Shown here: positions 37,349-49,800 of the stretch, one piece after another
Position numbering within the stretch: position 1 is the stretch's first letter
How the letters are laid out: each line of letters opens with the position of its first letter
DNA from: Onchocerca volvulus
Taxonomy: Eukaryota > Nematoda > Chromadorea > Rhabditida > Onchocercidae
Assembly (NCBI GenBank): GCA_000499405.2
Contig: HG738137.1
Span: 17,940,581 to 18,004,580, forward strand
Reading direction: 5' to 3'
DNA length: 64,000 bases
The notes under the pieces: model-generated
Database searches by the model: none
What the model saw: the letters and a program-made list of their open reading frames with translations, nothing else
What the model was told of the DNA's origin: nothing
Made by a program: the position numbers and the translations under genes

Positions 37349-39959
37349 AAAAATAGTCTTATTAAATTACATACATATTTTCTGACTTTTCAATTTCTTT
37401 TATCAAATTTCATCTCATTTTTGATTCTAATTCCGAATATATCGCATCTATTGCGGTCAGAATCATCGCATCTGACGGTATTATTGGCTACTTCTATAAT
37501 ACTGAATATTACATCTCTCCCCTTCACCTTAAATATGAATGGAATGCAACCTGTCATGCCAGCTCAATCCTCCTGACCTACCTCAGAATCTCATTAACAC
37601 TAGCAACATCATCCGATAGAATTCAAATTGAGATTTTTCGAAGCATAACACGGCCCGCGGACTCATACCTGTTACACAATGTAAGGAAATTCGTCCTAAT
37701 CAGTTTCAGCATGCTCAGATGCAGAGCAATAACTGGTTGTCAGATTTTATCACAAGCATAAATCAAATTATTGTACTTTTCAGGAGAAAGCTATAGGCTA
37801 TTTGCTGCAGATGAGATGATACAGTATTAGAAAAGGTTAGTTGACAGCAGGCATCAATGGATCTTTTAACTTATTGTGCAAATGTCGAACAATACGATAC
37901 TCCGAACAAAATTTATAACAGAAATTATCGCCAAATGCGATGCAGAGAAATAAAGAAAATTAGTTCAAACAAAAGAATTTTGAAAAAACAATCTGAATAA
38001 AATTACACGCATTTGAACAAGCCTTTGAATATGTACTTGCAAATAATATAGCATATAAATGTAATGTGGGCATCATGTTAATTTTAGTGGACCATTTAAT
38101 GGCATTCGAAATATGATTACATAAATTAACTCGTGTATTAACGGAAATTTTTTAGTGAATTCCATTGCGGAAAACCATACTTGACATCAGGTCAAATGGA
38201 ATATCAAATGACTTTGAAAAACCAGGAAACAATGAACATAAAAATGCATCAGTCTTCATTTAACTGTAATGTTGAAAAGCAGTTATACGTATGTTTTGTT
38301 TATTTAGAGTTGAAAAAGATAAGAATGGCATTTAGTTAAGGGACAAGCAAAATTTTGCGGGCATATTATGCACTCTCTTTCTTGACAATTTTAACTTCTT
38401 TTCAACAAGCATGCAAGGTATGGAGAATATACCTTTTTGGGAAGATAGAAAATTTGTTTACGGATGCAAGTATCATCTTTAATCACAACAATTTTCACAG
38501 AATACATACATTCTTTGTATGTTCGTTTGAATGTAACTTCGCAGAAATTGCGAAATTTTTTCGACTGGATCGACAACTGATTTCAATAAATTTATTGGCT
38601 GCTCCGTTGGAATGCTTTTGATTGAACTTCTGCCATCATTTATTTTCTTCATCTATCTTCTTTTCCTCTTATCTATCATTATCAAATTTACTTTATTTTC
38701 GCTTTTATTTCTTTTCATAACTTCTCATTATTTATTCGTTCATATGAAATTAAATATAATTTTCATAATTGCAATTAATCTTATAACTACGGTACAATAC
38801 TTTAGATTTCATTTTCCGAATCTCTGACAACTTCTTTACACATGTAATTAAAAAAAGAAATCGAAAATGAGTGATTATGGATAGATCGAGAATCTTGAAA
38901 AGTACAGCTATTTGTGTTTTCAAGTTACAACACTAATTTAAAATTTTCTATACTGAATACCATTTTAGAATGAGTAGAATATCACTTTCTGTGAATAGAT
39001 TTATTCTGTGCTTAGGCAATTCAAAAATGATTTGGGAAACAAGAAACATTTTCATCAAGAATTTGCATGCATTTCTGTATCTTCTGGCTATATGTTCATA
39101 ACTTTACATATTTCTTCATCATTTTCCGTTATAATCCACAGAACTTTCATTATTGATGAAATTGACGCCTGCAATTTTAGCTTCGACTTTTGAGCAATAA
39201 CATTACGATAGTCCATCGTGAACAGAAAATATCAAGCATTCGCAACCATATTTTATTATCCATTCAGTCATTAATATTCCTATCCATCTAAAAAAAGGGA
39301 TCTGATCAACATGCAAACTATTTGGAAAGTCCCAAACTGTTAGTCTTCAGCTATTTCATTGCTGAAAGCTCAGATTGACCACTTTCTGTTTTCATGGATG
39401 CAATGAATAAAACTTGCAGTAGACTAATGTGTGTAATCTAGAAACGAACGAAATATGAAATGAACTAACATGGCATTTTATATCTTCAACAACAGAAAGA
39501 CCATTAAACTAATAGACTATTATTTGTTAATTGCTGACCGACATCGCGCTGCTTGCATAATCATGAGATTAAAGGAATACCTAAAATCTCATTCCAAATA
39601 ATATAATATCAGATATTTTAAATAATATTGATCAGTTAGAATACTTTTTGGTCGAAAGATATTCTAACTGACTAATATTATTTGGAATGTATGCAAGTTT
39701 TTTTTTTTTTTTAACGTTATTGCTCAAAAGTGAAGCTAGAATCGCCGACATCAATTTCTTCAATCATGAAAATTCCATGGAACGCCACGGAAAATGGCGA
39801 AGTGTGAAAAGTTATGAATAAATGACCCGAGGATAAGAAATGAATGCAAAATTTTCACAGACATTTTCCAGTGCTACTCATAATTCATTTTCGCTACCAT
39901 TGTCAAATGATCAACAGCATCTATCAAAATCCATTCCAAAAGTCTTATTTTTATAAATC
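37349..39959. other. Intergenic interval upstream of NUP133
   Basis: About 2.6 kb. The stretch 37430-37700 is less AT-rich than its surroundings and lies directly upstream of the NUP133 start, so it is the best candidate promoter region; no named motif recognised. No coding exon seen. An inverted repeat is at 39591-39688. Confidence 0.5.
39591..39688. repeat. Inverted repeat with one-sided insertion (MITE-like)
   Basis: Outer arms ATTCCAAATAATAT / ATATTATTTGGAAT and inner arms CAGTTAGAATA / TATTCTAACTG pair around a short loop. The left side has about 24 extra AT-rich bases between the two arm segments. It could be a small terminal-inverted-repeat element or a hairpin. Confidence 0.7.
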
Positions 39960-40243
39960 TCAATCATCGCCATCCCAGTTGAATCTCAATTCCAACCGTT
40001 CAGAAAGGAAAACTTTTGTCTTTTTATATTGACTTTTTTTAAAGCATCCATAAATTAACCTTTCATGGGTAGCACGTTTATCAACTATAATCAATTTACC
40101 TCTTCTAACAATAAATATCGACTCCCAACAACTCATAAATTGTCCTGTAAAATCTTCTGCAGTGTCTCCAAACAGTTTTGACAGCAATCCAGACACGATC
40201 AAATTTCGTGAAACATCAATATCATTTATCGCTTGTTGCAAGA
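39960..40243 (-). CDS. Possible MutL/MLH3-like C-terminal exon (tentative)
   Basis: A 284-base open exon after a polypyrimidine acceptor (CAAG at 40244-40247) that ends in TGA. It contains V-L-Q-Q near its start and later G-K-L-I-I-V-D-K-R-A-T-H-E-R-L-I-Y-G. The latter resembles the MutL-family block G-x-L-x-x-V-D-Q-H-A-A-H-E-R-x-x-x-E, the metal-binding endonuclease motif. Compared with D-Q-H-A-(x)2-E-(x)4-E, the Q and H are K and R and the last E is G, so the motif would be non-functional. No ATPase domain or other convincing exon lies between here and SUV3. A possible tiny upstream exon (about 40690-40740) has a good donor but does not clearly join. It may be the end of a divergent gene, a pseudogene fragment, or a false match. 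Confidence 0.33.
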
Positions 40244-41130
40244 CTTGAAAAAAAAAAATGCATAGGAGTAAAAAACTTATGACGAATAAACATGAAATCT
40301 GACTCACAAGAAATACAATATCATAAAATTTGCATGTATCTTGAGCTGGAAAACTCTTCAAGCATATTATTCACATGTAAGCTTAATCTGTTTTGTAGTA
40401 AAAATCTATTTCCTAAATTATAAACTCACATTATTTTTTAATTGCTAATAAGGTAATTCTGTTCTAATATTCCCTTTTTCAAACTTTAAAATTAAAATTT
40501 TTTAATGTTCAGTGATGTTTAATACTATTAGAATTATGTAAATCATAAAATTCATGTAAATAATAAAATAGTTGTATAGAATAAAGATCAGAAAAAGTTA
40601 GCTGCGCCTCATAAATATTGCATATTTTGGATATTTTATTCTCAGTAACAACATTGAAAAAAAAAAAAAACGAAGATTTTGAACTCAAATTTACCAAGAT
40701 ACAAATGAATCCGAATTATTACTCAGTCCAGATACTTTGTTTGTCACAAATACAAAAAAAAAAAAAAAAACATGAATTCAGCGCAGAAGTGAATGCTATC
40801 CGAAATAATTAAAAAAATAGTTCTTCGAAATGAAAAATTAGATAAAAACAGATAGGTGAAACAAATTTTATATAAACATACCTGTTTTATCAACATCTCA
40901 ACAATGACAACCATAATAGTTGCAATAATTCAATTAAAAATTGATTTGCAACAATTTTCTTAATCAAACTATGAAATGATGAGCAGTGCGACACCAACTC
41001 TCTAAATCAGTAAGAAAAGAACTAGCAATAAATGACAAACATATCCGTTGCTAGCTATAAAATGTATTCTCCGAAATAATCCTAACTGAACGATTTGAAA
41101 TAAATTACCCTTCTGAAATGATCAAAATTA

Positions 41131-41136
41131 TTTATT
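41131..41136 (-). terminator. Poly(A) signal overlapping the SUV3 stop codon
   Basis: On the minus strand AATAAA begins inside the TAA stop codon (41137-41135). If used, the 3' UTR would be only about 15-20 bases. Position seen in the sequence; use inferred. Confidence 0.45.
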
Positions 41137-44100
41137 AATTGCGTTCCTTACTGACGTACTGACTTCCTAACTTTTCAATTTCTTCACGTCTAATTTCTTC
41201 TCTCAGTGATAATAACTCGCTTTCGTTCAGCAAACCTTTTCGTAGCAACCGTTCCGAAACCGATTCCATTCTCTCTGCAACAGAAATATTGGAATAAACA
41301 GCTAATTTAATTTGCATAGAGAGAGAGATTTCTTTTCTGTCATTAATTTATCAGATTTTGCATTACCACGGAATCTACTTTAAAATATATTGGAAGTATG
41401 CAATACACTACTGCTATTTCCATATCAAATTTTTAAAAATAATCGGTACCAACTGCAGTAATCAAATCAATATAAAAGCCTTCAAATAAAATAGCAAAAT
41501 AGGCCATTATTGACAACCAGTAAAAATCAAAAAGTACTGTTAAACCACCTTGTTCACTCATTCCGCCCAGATACTCATTCTCTTCCTGAAAGTATATGGA
41601 TCACTATTAAAAACGAGGTGCAAATAAAGTTACTTATATGTACTCAATTAAATGGAACTGAAAATTTGGAGATAAATTCTCTGTAGTATATGTATGTAAC
41701 AGAAGTACCACAATGTGATAATTTAAACCTCATCCGATTGCGATGACGTAATATCAGACATTGTTAGTAGTGCTTCATTTATATAGCTTTCAATCAGTTT
41801 TCCCAACAGGCGTATTCTTTCTCGATCCGGAAACATATCCTAAACATATTTCGTATCTGCACAGCATTATTTTCTAGTGATTTCAAAAAAAACGAACATA
41901 TCAATATTTTATGTTTTTGAATGAAATAAATGTAACTCATGTTATCTCCGGATTTTTTCATATATATGTGATTTCTTTTTTCTAATTAATATCTCTGTTA
42001 GATTGCTTTATTATTTCGGTTAGAAAAAAAATTTTTTTTTTAATGACTGAAAGCTGAATAAGTGCATTAAATAACAAATAAAGCTGAACAATTCAGACTA
42101 AATCATTCTGCATAAAAGAATGGTCAGAACATTTTTGGATTTCATTCAAAATATTCAGCCAAATTTCTTTTTTGCAATAACAGCAATTCCGAAAACTTAA
42201 ATTCTAAGCTATGAAATCACAATTTCAGCAAGGAAAATTAACTGATTATTAGAATCATTTACCGGGAATTTATAACTCAGCCAAAGATATAGGTCGATTA
42301 AGTTATATAATTTACACATATCCAAAAGCATTGTAACATTGGTTGGTTTAGGAAATGGCCACTGGATTATTTCACAAAACCAATTATAATTTATTGCTTC
42401 TCCTTCGGCAAACCTGAAAACAGCCAAACTTTTATGGCTAAATAAGAAATAAATACAATGGCAAACCATTCCCTTGACAATTCATGTATTTTCATACAAA
42501 ATCGGAAACTGAATTAAAGTCTGATACAAATTTAAAGTCACCTTCGAGCTATACGCACAAAACATGTTCGGGCAACACCATTATCTACTTCCATATCTAT
42601 TGGAGCAGTGCAAAAAACATATTTAACCTGAAATCATTCGAATAAATAGCTATTCAGATTTCAACTTTTCTTTGCCTTTCATACTTTATTTTTGTCTTTG
42701 GAAGAAAAAAAAAATATTTAGGAAGTATATCAACACAAAATATTTACAAATATATAACATAAATTACCTTCATACTCAATGGAATATCATCTATGAGTTC
42801 GGCCAATTTTCGAAACTGTTCGATGTCACATAGATGAAACCTTTTACTTAGAGAACTGATTGATATAAACATATCAATAATATTGAGAAATGAAGCATGA
42901 GGAAGATGATAGGAGAAGGTCTCCAACTGAAATGCATTAAATTATTGTAAGCTATCATACATGTTAATTTATAAATGTCAAAAAAAAAAGATAACCTGCT
43001 CAGAAGTTGGCGCAATACCGGCAGTTTCAATGGGTTTAATGGGTTCTTTCATAAATGCCTCCAACAACGGTATATCTGCTGGTCGTAAAGTCGTTACCTT
43101 AAACATACATTTGCTGCATTTCAAAAATATAAAATTTTAAATCTCGACTTCCAAACAAATATGGATTTTAAATTAGTTCAAAACTATTATAGCAAACAAA
43201 CTGACCCATCCTTTTTGATAAGCAGATTGAAAGCGACCAGCACGCCCAGCGACTTGCATTACGTGATAGTTTGCCTGATGCTCACCAAACGGAAATTGTA
43301 TGAATACGATTCTAAATATTCCATTAGTAACTTTATATTCATTACATCAAAATTCAGAAACGATGATTAGCTTGAGTTTAAAGCTCAACTTATGAAGCAA
43401 GATTGCAGTATTTTAAAAATATGATGAAAAGCCATGATTTAGAGTACAGCAGAAGAAATTAAGTTGACAGAAATAAAGAACTACATAATAAACAAACAAA
43501 ATAACCTTGCTAAAAAAGTAATAAACAAACAAAATAATCTTACTATAAAAAGCCTAAAAAATGCTGTCATGCACAAAATCAACGAACCTGCGAATATTTA
43601 AATTAAGCCCCATTCCAACAGCATCGGTTGCAACCATTACATTGAGCTTCCGACTCATTTCATTGAATGTTTTCGCTTGGTTTAGTTTTGTCCACGGTGG
43701 CAATGCTCCATATATCACAGTCGGTTGGATGCCCAATTTCATTAGGCTTTTAGTTATAGAAAATAACATAGAAACCGAAAAGCACACTAAGCAATCACCA
43801 TTCTGAAATAATACACCTTAAGAAAAGACGAAAAAGATTCGAGGACATTAAAACCATATTTTAAATATAATTATGCTTACAAATGCTTAATCCAGTTTTA
43901 AGCTCAGAAAGTTTCATTATAAATACTATCTAATGACCATTAAAAATCATATGACATATGACTAACTTGAACATTATCAAGCTTCCCCAAGGCCTCTTTA
44001 CTCACAGTAAGAGGAGTTTTCCTTTCATAATAATGTACTTCTACATGTTCTCCAACGGGATCTAGTAAACCACGTACGATATCAATTGCTGCTTCTTCAC

Positions 44101-46633
44101 CACAAAGATGAACCTAAAATTGAAATAACTTCTTTAATGGAATTTTCTTTCCGTCAAACTTCTCACCGCCAAAAACAAGGAAAATTCTGAACTCCCAAAG
44201 CGAAATCGATCACATTTATATAAAAATGCAATATATAAAGCTACCATGAATGAGGTAAAATAAGCGAAAAGAAAAAAAGCAATATAAAAGATGACTAATG
44301 GAAATTTCTCCAATGTTACTGGAAACATTTCCATAAAGAACAAGAATAATGTTAATTAGGAAACCTCTTCTGCAGCAATACCAAGTAGAGCTCTTGTCCA
44401 AGCCCAACCACGACTCTGATCACGTAACATCTGAATTTCATCAATCACAGCTATTTCTACATTTACATCAACAGGTACCATTTCAACAGTCATGGCAACA
44501 TGGGATGAAGGGCTGTCAGCATCAACTGCATATCGTCGTTCTTCACCCGTAATCATATCACATTTAATACCTTAAAAAATCGAAATTTTGATTTTTAAAT
44601 TTAAGCTTAAATGGTTTTAAATTTAAATAGAGAGAATCACAAGCAAATTCAAAATGATAACAAACCTCGTTCATTAGTTTTTTGACACACTTCGTTAGCA
44701 AGTAACCTTAATGGGCAACAATAAAAACCTGTTTTTGCTTGATAGAATCGTTGTAAAGCTTCATACGTTTTACCACTATTAGTTGGTCCTATAAAGCATA
44801 CTGTCACATATAGTATATCAATCACTTATTTATCAGTTCATTTAAATTATTTGATCTAGAAGGAGAGATATCCGATCATACATGCAATCATATGTTCGAA
44901 ACTGACACAACAATCTCCCTTTAATGATCATTTTAAAATTTATCGCAAATTACTCCATCACCTAACCATCTGCTAAACTTTTGCTATTTAACCATTAAGG
45001 TGATTAAAAATCTTGTTGATAATGACATAAAATAATAAAGGTTTTCAATAAAAACAAGTTCAACACCTGCATGAAAATGTATCTTTCTAAATAATTCCCT
45101 TGCCTTTGGATACCAATTATGCGGTTTGGTTAGATCACTTAGAGTTTTCAATTCCTTTTCACATTCCAAATGTGGATAAACTCTTTTGGCATGCTCGATA
45201 AAATACGGATATATACTGTCGACATCACGTGCTGAAGACAATCATTTAAGCATAAATATGCTTTCTACACTGTGAGCGGAATACAAATTTTCAAACTCCC
45301 AATTTTCTGACAACCAAAAATTAAGTAAAAAGCAAAACAAATTTCTGACTTAGTTATCCCTAATGAAATATATCATTTTTTATCAAATAATAACATTTAC
45401 AAAACCGAGAGAATAGGAGAAAGTACTCACTTTTGTTCAGAATATCACTGATTAGAATAGCAATACAAGGATCTAACGGTGATGCATGTAAGCAATAGTT
45501 CCGAAAACTTCTAAAAAAAAGTTTCTTAAATAATCAAGTCGAATAACTCAATCCCTTTTTAATGAAACAAAAGGAAATATTTTTTCACAAAAAATAAGAT
45601 TTTTTTCACGATTATTAAACATAGGATAATGTTTCCCAATAAAATCTATTATGATCTTGGCTAAGGTCAATAGTAAACATACTTATAAGCCGCATGAAAC
45701 ATTTTCCTATTTACGTTATTCTGTTCAGATAATTCTCGAACCAAAGGTCTTCTGGCAAAATTCTCCAAAACACGTGAAATGTCATCCTTGCTAAGATTGA
45801 TAATAATATCCTGAAAATGATTGCTGTGAATGATAGCTAGAAACAATATAATTAGACTTCTGAAAAATTATTTCTGTGCCAAAGTTCAAAAGAGACAAAA
45901 GTTAAAACAGATAAAATTTTTGGCAGATAATCCAAAAATACCATTTCATTTTTTGGCAAATTCGGAATAGTTATCGGAGCAGGCGGTACGATGTCGATAA
46001 AACTCCGTAGCTTGGCTTTTCGTGTAGTAGCAGCCACCATTCTAGTTGCAAACTTCGTCTCCACTGGTGAATATTTTGTTTGTTTCAAAATAATTGGAGC
46101 GTATTTCTTCCCGCTTCGCACTAATTCCGAACTTACTTTCCGGCTTCCAACGAGAAATGATTTCGGCTGCTGTGTCTCAGATTTCTCATCACAACCTGTC
46201 AACTGAAATATCGAAAAAAAAAACTGAAGATCTTAAAAGGAAGAAAAGATGGATGACGATCACTACAGCTCGATGAAAGATAACATTTTTTTCATGACTG
46301 CTAAATCGAGAAAGTTCTAATAATATGTTCCCCACTTTAAGGAATAAAAGGAGTGTGGATGTAAACAGGTATTTACAAAAACTAACATTTTTTGTAATTT
46401 AACATTAATAATTAACAAGCGAAAAATAAAATCTATAACAAAAGATACGAATGAATGGAAGAAGAAAGAAAGAAGATACGAACAGTGATGGAACTCTTCC
46501 TCGGTGCAGCCGAACTATGGGAACGTTGAAGAAGACGTGTCTGCATGAAGGATGGTCCTTGATCGGAACTAGTGCTCATAATCAGCATCCATGGTGAACG
46601 GCATTTTGCCACCTGTAACGCCATTTTACCCAT
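41135..46633 (-). CDS. SUPV3L1: Mitochondrial ATP-dependent RNA helicase SUPV3L1/SUV3
   Basis: Superfamily 2 helicase of the mitochondrial RNA degradosome. 17 exons in transcription order: 46633-46484, 46202-45942, 45810-45683, 45510-45431, 45231-45067, 44788-44666, 44570-44365, 44113-43967, 43802-43588, 43311-43206, 43097-42996, 42926-42768, 42627-42542, 42413-42263, 41839-41729, 41585-41549, 41274-41135; about 788 aa (human 786). The N terminus is rich in Arg/Ser with few acidic residues, fitting a mitochondrial presequence. Walker A is G-P-T-N-S-G-K-T (262-269), motif II D-E-I-Q (346-349), then [26 protein letters not shown] precedes motif [11 protein letters not shown] (core 514-518). The C-terminal part has Y-V-F-C-T-A-P-I and L-W-L-S-Y-K-F-P. 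All motifs are intact. A TTCTCAG acceptor lies 17 bases upstream of the ATG. Confidence 0.95.
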
Positions 46634-46650
46634 TAATGTGAATGACTATC

Positions 46651-46660
46651 CTGAGAAGTC
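46651..46660 (-). promoter_or_regulatory. Likely trans-splice acceptor for SUV3
   Basis: On the minus strand GACTTCTCAG ends 17 bases upstream of the SUV3 start codon. A second acceptor-like ATTATTCCAG lies about 30 bases further upstream. Inferred from position and consensus. Confidence 0.5.
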
Positions 46661-47405
46661 TTCACTTTACACAACCTGGAATAATCACAATAATCTGAAT
46701 ATTAAATAATCTGAATACTAATTTTAGTGAATACATATTCACGGAAATAGTTAACACATAAATCTGAAATAATATCATTTGAATATGCAGTTTAAAAAAA
46801 CTTTAACACAAGCTATTTCTTGCAGTCTCAATCATGGCATTATTGCCATTAGTGAATACTTCAGCATTTCTTCAGGTTCTCTCCATTATTTCCTTCCGTA
46901 TTTCGCCGCTAACTCTGATGGAATCTCTTGTTCCGTCTTACTCCCCTGCATAATTCTATTAATTTTCACAATTCAAAATAAAAATATTTCTACTCCAGTA
47001 CCCCGTCCTTTCCACTCCATTCTACATCTCACGAGATTTGCTGTTAACAAGACCGTGGCATATCAGTTGCATGCTAAGAACCATGAGATTGATCAGATCT
47101 GAACAAAATGTAGTCAGGAGGGGAGTACCGTTTCTAGTTATTGGATGTTTTTAACTGGTGGTGAGATTAATTAGTTGGTTAGAGGATTTCAATATTTATT
47201 CTGCCCTGAATTCCTGATATCGATATAAGGTAAATGCACAAAGTAGCAAATAATGATGATATTAATGTGCAGCGATAATATGGAAATTCAGTAAAATAAC
47301 GTGGAAATTAATCAGTATTGTAATGTCAGTAATAAGCCAAAACATGAGTATGGCAGGAGTGACACAAAAATATATGTTTGAAATAACCATTCAGTAATAT
47401 TTTTA
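46661..47405. other. Intergenic interval upstream of SUV3
   Basis: Holds the presumed SUV3 promoter. The part 46830-47100 is less AT-rich than its surroundings and contains a 107-codon plus-strand open frame (46779-47102) that resembles no family I know. I treat it as chance. Confidence 0.5.
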
Positions 47406-49065
47406 TAACTTGATATAGAAATAATTTATGCGTGGTGACGGGAATCCATTTCTTTCGTGACACATGTCGGAAAAATCCGAAGATAAGCAACGCAAGTCCC
47501 AAACATTTCATGTTTTACCATGAAATCCATCAGCGATTTCAGTTTCTGTCTGAAAACACGTGCTGTGATGTCATTCCTATCCATCGGTAATTGTACGGAA
47601 AGTTAGAGATTTTTTATATCGTCCCAAGATGGACTGCATGTGAATGTAATGAATAAATCTGAAAACCTCTAGTAACGAAAATACGCAATTGAATCAAGAA
47701 TGTAGTGATGTAACTGAATCTTAATTTTTAGTCGTTCAATGTTATTCGTGCATAAGACATAGACTGTTTGCATATGAAGGTGGCAAAATTTTTAGTCTTT
47801 CAATGTTAGTTGTATTACTGTCATTTAGTGTATTACTGTATTCTTCAAAGCGAAGCTTGGTCTGATTCAAGTGGATGATTATCAAATGTTCTATTTCAAT
47901 TTTGCATACATATCTACAATATATTGGTGAAACAATTGACGGCATTTCAAAATAAGATTCTCTTCATTCTTTTGAATCATTAATCGGCATGAATAATAGT
48001 TCATTGCGCTGCATTTTTTATTTTGTTTTTCACCGCTAACTGAATTTATCATCTTAACGTTGAAATGATATCGGCACCATCCAAAAAAATGATTGGACAG
48101 TGCAGGGCATCAAGCATCGATGAGTTTTTGCAACTTTCTTCACGTCCGATGAAGAAAATATTTCTAGGTTGAAATTGATCTTCGACTATAAAAATTGCCA
48201 TTTTATCTATAGTTGGAGGCTTGAATCTTCGCACAATTCTCCAGCAGACGTTCTACCAGCATGAATAACAACCTTGTGTTTATCAGATTGCATCATATCA
48301 ATTGCTGTTTTGAACAAGCGCACCAAACTGTTTTTTTCGTGAAGAAGCTTTGCAATTGGGAAAGGATGGGCATTTTATATTGATATTAATTCCGAGCGTA
48401 CATTCAATTCATTATTGCTATCACCGAAATACATTTGTGGAGTTTATGCTGACCAATTGGCAGCGGAAGCAAGGAGCCGGCTTTATGATAAATTTGTCCT
48501 TTCACTTTGAAAGTTGGCATGAATTGTATTACGATTTCAGCGCCGAACGACGTCATTTGGAAGCAGGAGTTGTATTTCCTAATGAAAGATAGGAAATGCT
48601 TTGATTCGGCAGTATATCCGAAAGCGAAGTTTTTAATGGTGTTCTCCAGATTGAGGCGGTCTAATTTTTCTGGCGCGCAATACATGCCTTTCGTTTCTCC
48701 ATTAAATTTCAGAATCTTGCAATAAGGACACACTTCAGTCATAGTATAAATGCAAATATGCGGGCTCAAACTATAATCATCAACTGGGTTGTACAAGAAT
48801 GCAAGACAATTGTACTCGCATGACTGCTGAACATGAAGCCATGTTTGACGCTGATCTCCTGTTTCTCGTTAACGTCTTTCAGCCGTTTTCAGTTTGTCGC
48901 GTTCATTCTCTTCAAAACGAAGCAGATCTGAAGCTGCAGAACACGATCGACATGCTCGTAACCACGAATCCTTAAGTCTGGCTGCACGTCACTCTGCTCG
49001 CATTTGAGCCGTTCTTTGTCTTCTTCGCTCGTTCGCTGATGCCAGTTTGATCTTCTGCGAGGCAT
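47405..49065 (-). pseudogene. Decayed Helitron Rep/N-terminal region
   Basis: Remnant of a rolling-circle (Helitron) transposase. On the minus strand it starts with ATG (49065) and a Lys/Arg/Glu-rich leader, then D-D-Y-S-L-S, C-P-Y-C-K, L-K-F-N-G-E-T-K-G-M and S-K-H-F / I-R-K-Y-N-S-C-F-Q-M-T-S-F-G-A / F-K-V-K-G-Q-I-Y-H-K-A-G-S-L-L-P. This is the Helitron-like N domain with its zinc-finger cysteines (48404-48796). Further on come R-L-F-K-T-A, then P-T-I-D-K-M-A-I, D-Q-F-Q-P-R and A-L-H-C-P-I-I-F (48049-48234), L-N-Q-T-K-L-R and I-L-P-P-S-Y (47742-47945), then D-L-F-I-T-F-T-C and D-I-T-A-R-V-F-R-Q-K-L (about 47500-47640). At least two in-frame stops in the leader, several frameshifts and internal deletions break it; where the HUH motif G-L-P-H-A-H belongs the sequence reads W-I-P-V-T-T. 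Not functional. It is visibly less AT-rich than its surroundings. Confidence 0.9.
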
Positions 49066-49327
49066 TATTTGGATGAATTAAAGCAAATCGATTGCACCCG
49101 AACAGTTTTCAAAATTGGCTTGTGATTCAATTTGAACTTGAACTTGAAACTGCTCAATTGAATTGTTAACTGTTGCTATTGCTGTGCAGCTTTTGTCGTT
49201 TGTTGAAAATTTAAGTCTCTGAAAGTTCTTACTATTGCTTTGAAATTTTGACAGATTGTTGTACTGGAATATATGTATGCTTCTATCGAGCGTACTGAGC
49301 GTTGCATACTGAAGGCCACGTCCACTT

Positions 49328-49500
49328 TGCAGAAAGTAAGCGTGGTTAATAGATTCACTCCGCTCACTTACTTTTACCTATTACAAGTTTGACACGTATT
49401 AAAAAAACGTAGGTATATCTATATAAAGCTATGCGCTTATTCGAATGCTACGTTGAGTCAAAATTTCAAATAATCGGTAAAAAATTTGAACTTTACAACA
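49328..49500 (+). repeat. Dispersed repeat, copy B
   Basis: Begins GCAGAAAGTAAGCGTGGTTA, includes CTTACTTTTACCT, then AACGTAGGTATATCTATATA, GCGCTTATTCGAATGC and CAAAATTTCAAATAATCGG. Lies directly upstream (in the element's sense) of the Helitron Rep remnant. Confidence 0.8.
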
Positions 49501-49599
49501 AAGAGACAATCCAAGCTGTGTCTTACTATTGGAAATCAGAGAGATAATCCATAAATAGCTTGAATCTCAGCCGCGTCCAGCTAGTCTACTCGGTTAGTG

Positions 49600-49800
49600 A
49601 ATGCAGAAAGTAAGCGTGGTCATCAAATTCAGTCGCTTACTTACTTTTACCTGTCACAGGTGAGTGAGATCATTAAAAAAGAATAGGTATGTCTATGTAA
49701 AAACATCTGTTGAGATCAAAATTTGAGAGTAATCAGCAAAGAACTTTCGGAAGGCTGGCAACAGCTAACATTTATATTTTTATTTATATAGATATAGATG
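49600..49800 (+). repeat. Dispersed repeat, copy C
   Basis: Begins GCAGAAAGTAAGCGTGGTCA, includes CTTACTTTTACCTGTCACAG, GAATAGGTATGTCTATGTAA, GCAAAGAACTTTCGG, and ends in an AT run followed by TATAGATATAGATGA. Tandem with copy B, about 270 bp apart start to start. Confidence 0.8.

Noticed and set aside
46779..47102. 107-codon plus-strand open frame in a less AT-rich segment
   Set aside because: It overlaps the expected SUV3 promoter, resembles no family, and has no splice or leader context.
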